From the NCBI GenBank assembly GCA_022843625.1, contig JALHNH010000019.1, positions 48,941 to 112,940 of the forward strand: a stretch of 64,000 nucleotides of DNA. Direction: 5' to 3'. A model generated the notes under the pieces. The model saw nothing but the letters and a program-made list of their open reading frames with translations, was not told the DNA's origin and did no database searches. Made by a program: the position numbers and the translations under genes. The first letter of the stretch is position 1. Each line of letters opens with the position of its first letter. Shown piece after piece: positions 62,889 to 64,000 of this stretch. The DNA is from Bryobacter sp. GTDB taxonomy: Bacteria; Acidobacteriota; Terriglobia; Bryobacterales; Bryobacteraceae.

Positions 62889-63902
62889 TTAGGCGATGAC
62901 TAGATCGCCACCTTGTTCTTTTTCAAGTTCCATAGCGCCCTGGAGGGCGTGGATGGCGATCTCGGCTTGCGAATCGTCAGGAGGTTGGGTGGTGATGCGC
63001 TGGAGCCAGAGGCCGGGCATCGCGAGTATTGTAAGCAGGCTGCCTTTATTCTTGGCGGCATAGCGGATGAGCTCATAGGAGAGGCCAGCTACGAGCGGAA
63101 GCAGGGCGATGCGGGCGAGGAATTTGCCGAGCATTGTGTCGAAGGGCAGGAACATGTAAAGGACCATCGAGATCAACATGACAACGATCATGAAGCTGGT
63201 GCCGCAGCGGGGATGGAAAGTGAGGAAGGACTGGGAGTTGGCGACGGTGACAGGTTTGCCGGATTCGTAGTTGAAGACGACCTTGTGCTCTGCGCCGTGA
63301 TACTCAAAGACGCGGCGGATGTCTTTTGCCCGGGAGATGCCATAGAGGAAGGCGAGGAAGATGGCGATGCGGATGATGCCGTCGACCAGATTGAACATAA
63401 TGCGGCCTTCAAGAACGGGGTACATGTCCTTAAGCTGCTCGGTGAGCCAGAGGGGGACGAATTTGTAGAGAACGATGAAGAAGATGAGGCTGAAGGCGAG
63501 TTGGCCGGCCATGGCCCAGGCCGGGATTTCCGTAGGACCTTTTTTGCCGGGCTTGGCTGGACTGGCTTCGTTTTGTTTTTTTGCTTCTTCGTCGGCAAGC
63601 TGTACGTCGGCGGAGAATTTGAGCGCCTTCATGCCGAGGCTCATGGCCTGACCGAGGGTGCCCAGACCGCGGAGGACGGGGAGCTTAAAGATGGGGTATT
63701 TGTCGCTGACTTTGCCGAGAGGCGCGGTTTCGCTGACAATTTCGCCATCGGATTTACGAACGGAGACGCAGTAGGAGTGTGGCGCGCGCATCATGACTCC
63801 CTCCATGACGGCTTGACCGCCAATGAGGGTTTCTTCGCCGGATTCGAGGATCGGCGAGAGTTGAATGTGAGCGTTTAAGCGCCAGAAAAACTTCCAATTC
63901 AT
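62889..63902 (-). CDS. DUF1385 (YqhQ-like) membrane protein
   Basis: The 337-residue protein carries the family opening GGQAVMEGVMMRAPHSYCVS, followed by about four membrane helices and FEYHGAEHKVVFNYESGKPV. The CGTSFMIVVMLIS helix comes near the C-terminus. Function is unknown. It commonly sits beside prfA and prmC, as here. The ATG overlaps by four bases with the stop of a frame that enters from the right edge. Confidence 0.92.
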   Translation of the reverse strand: MNWKFFWRLNAHIQLSPILESGEETLIGGQAVMEGVMMRAPHSYCVSVRKSDGEIVSETAPLGKVSDKYPIFKLPVLRGLGTLGQAMSLGMKALKFSADVQLADEEAKKQNEASPAKPGKKGPTEIPAWAMAGQLAFSLIFFIVLYKFVPLWLTEQLKDMYPVLEGRIMFNLVDGIIRIAIFLAFLYGISRAKDIRRVFEYHGAEHKVVFNYESGKPVTVANSQSFLTFHPRCGTSFMIVVMLISMVLYMFLPFDTMLGKFLARIALLPLVAGLSYELIRYAAKNKGSLLTILAMPGLWLQRITTQPPDDSQAEIAIHALQGAMELEKEQGGDLVIA

Positions 63903-64000
63903 TTGATTTCAGGTTCTCTCTCTCTATTATCGCCAATTGGTTCGATGCAGGAGGAATCGATTGGGTTCGTTCTGTTGATTTCGTTTCTTGAGCCGTAGGC
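63899..64000 (-). CDS. Possible end of upstream gene, cut by window edge
   Basis: An open frame enters from the right edge for 33 codons and stops TGA at 63899-63901, overlapping the DUF1385 ATG by four bases. This is the junction style seen repeatedly in this window. The short tail (polar, ending GDNREREPEIK) cannot be identified. A frame of this length is open by chance about one time in five, so the call rests on the overlap. Confidence 0.3.
   Translation of the reverse strand, partial: AYGSRNEINRTNPIDSSCIEPIGDNREREPEIK

Overview
The window looks like chromosome of an acidobacterium close to Solibacter/Bryobacter (Bryobacterales). The reasons are seven secreted proteins ending in the Solibacter-type C-terminal domain (TIGR03437-like), Oar-type TonB receptors with an N-terminal carboxypeptidase-regulatory domain, a PSD1 (DUF1549/DUF1553) plus DUF1501 gene pair, and CadC-type winged-helix regulators with TPR or TolB-like tails. 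The DNA is GC-rich and densely coded. Many neighbouring genes overlap by 4 bases. I see no prophage, insertion sequence, CRISPR array, rRNA or tRNA.

Layout. 1-5.2 kb: a leftward operon of PSD1 cytochrome-like protein, DUF1501 protein, membrane winged-helix regulator and an exported protein cut by the window edge. 5.3-16 kb: general metabolism and transport (MgtC/DUF4010 membrane protein, tandem universal stress protein, amidohydrolase, secreted amidase, GNAT acetyltransferase, AlaC-type aminotransferase, S9 peptidase). 16-23.2 kb: five tandem paralogues encoding secreted kelch-type propellers, transcribed leftward and mostly coupled by 4-base overlaps. 23.5-31.3 kb: a flavodoxin-like/SRPBCC-like pair, an MscS channel, a matrixin-like metalloprotease operon, an S51 peptidase and a VapBC toxin-antitoxin pair with a palindromic operator. 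31.4-46 kb: Oar receptor, secreted TIGR03437 proteins, TPR regulator, AIM24 protein, and an extracellular nuclease with a PEP-CTERM protein. 46-50.5 kb: a signalling island of two Hanks-type kinases, an ECF sigma factor and an AhpD-like protein. 50.8-57.4 kb: an overlapping chain of RND pump, small zinc ribbon, ThiE and two APC permeases. 57.4-64 kb: fabD with an unusual RsmG-like/YqcC-like fusion, and a housekeeping operon (DUF1385 protein, prfA, prmC, dinB).

Two larger patterns stand out. First, strand composition flips. The + strand is C-rich from the left end to about 50 kb whichever way genes point, and G-rich from about 52.5 kb to the right end, as expected at a replichore boundary or an inversion breakpoint. 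Second, investment in exported proteins is heavy (propellers, peptidases, nuclease, outer-membrane receptor), which fits a soil heterotroph that degrades polymers. No complete pathway is encoded here, so functional links between blocks are inferred from operon structure only. Coordinates of start codons were adjusted where a signal peptide, coupling or a ribosome-binding site favoured an internal start.
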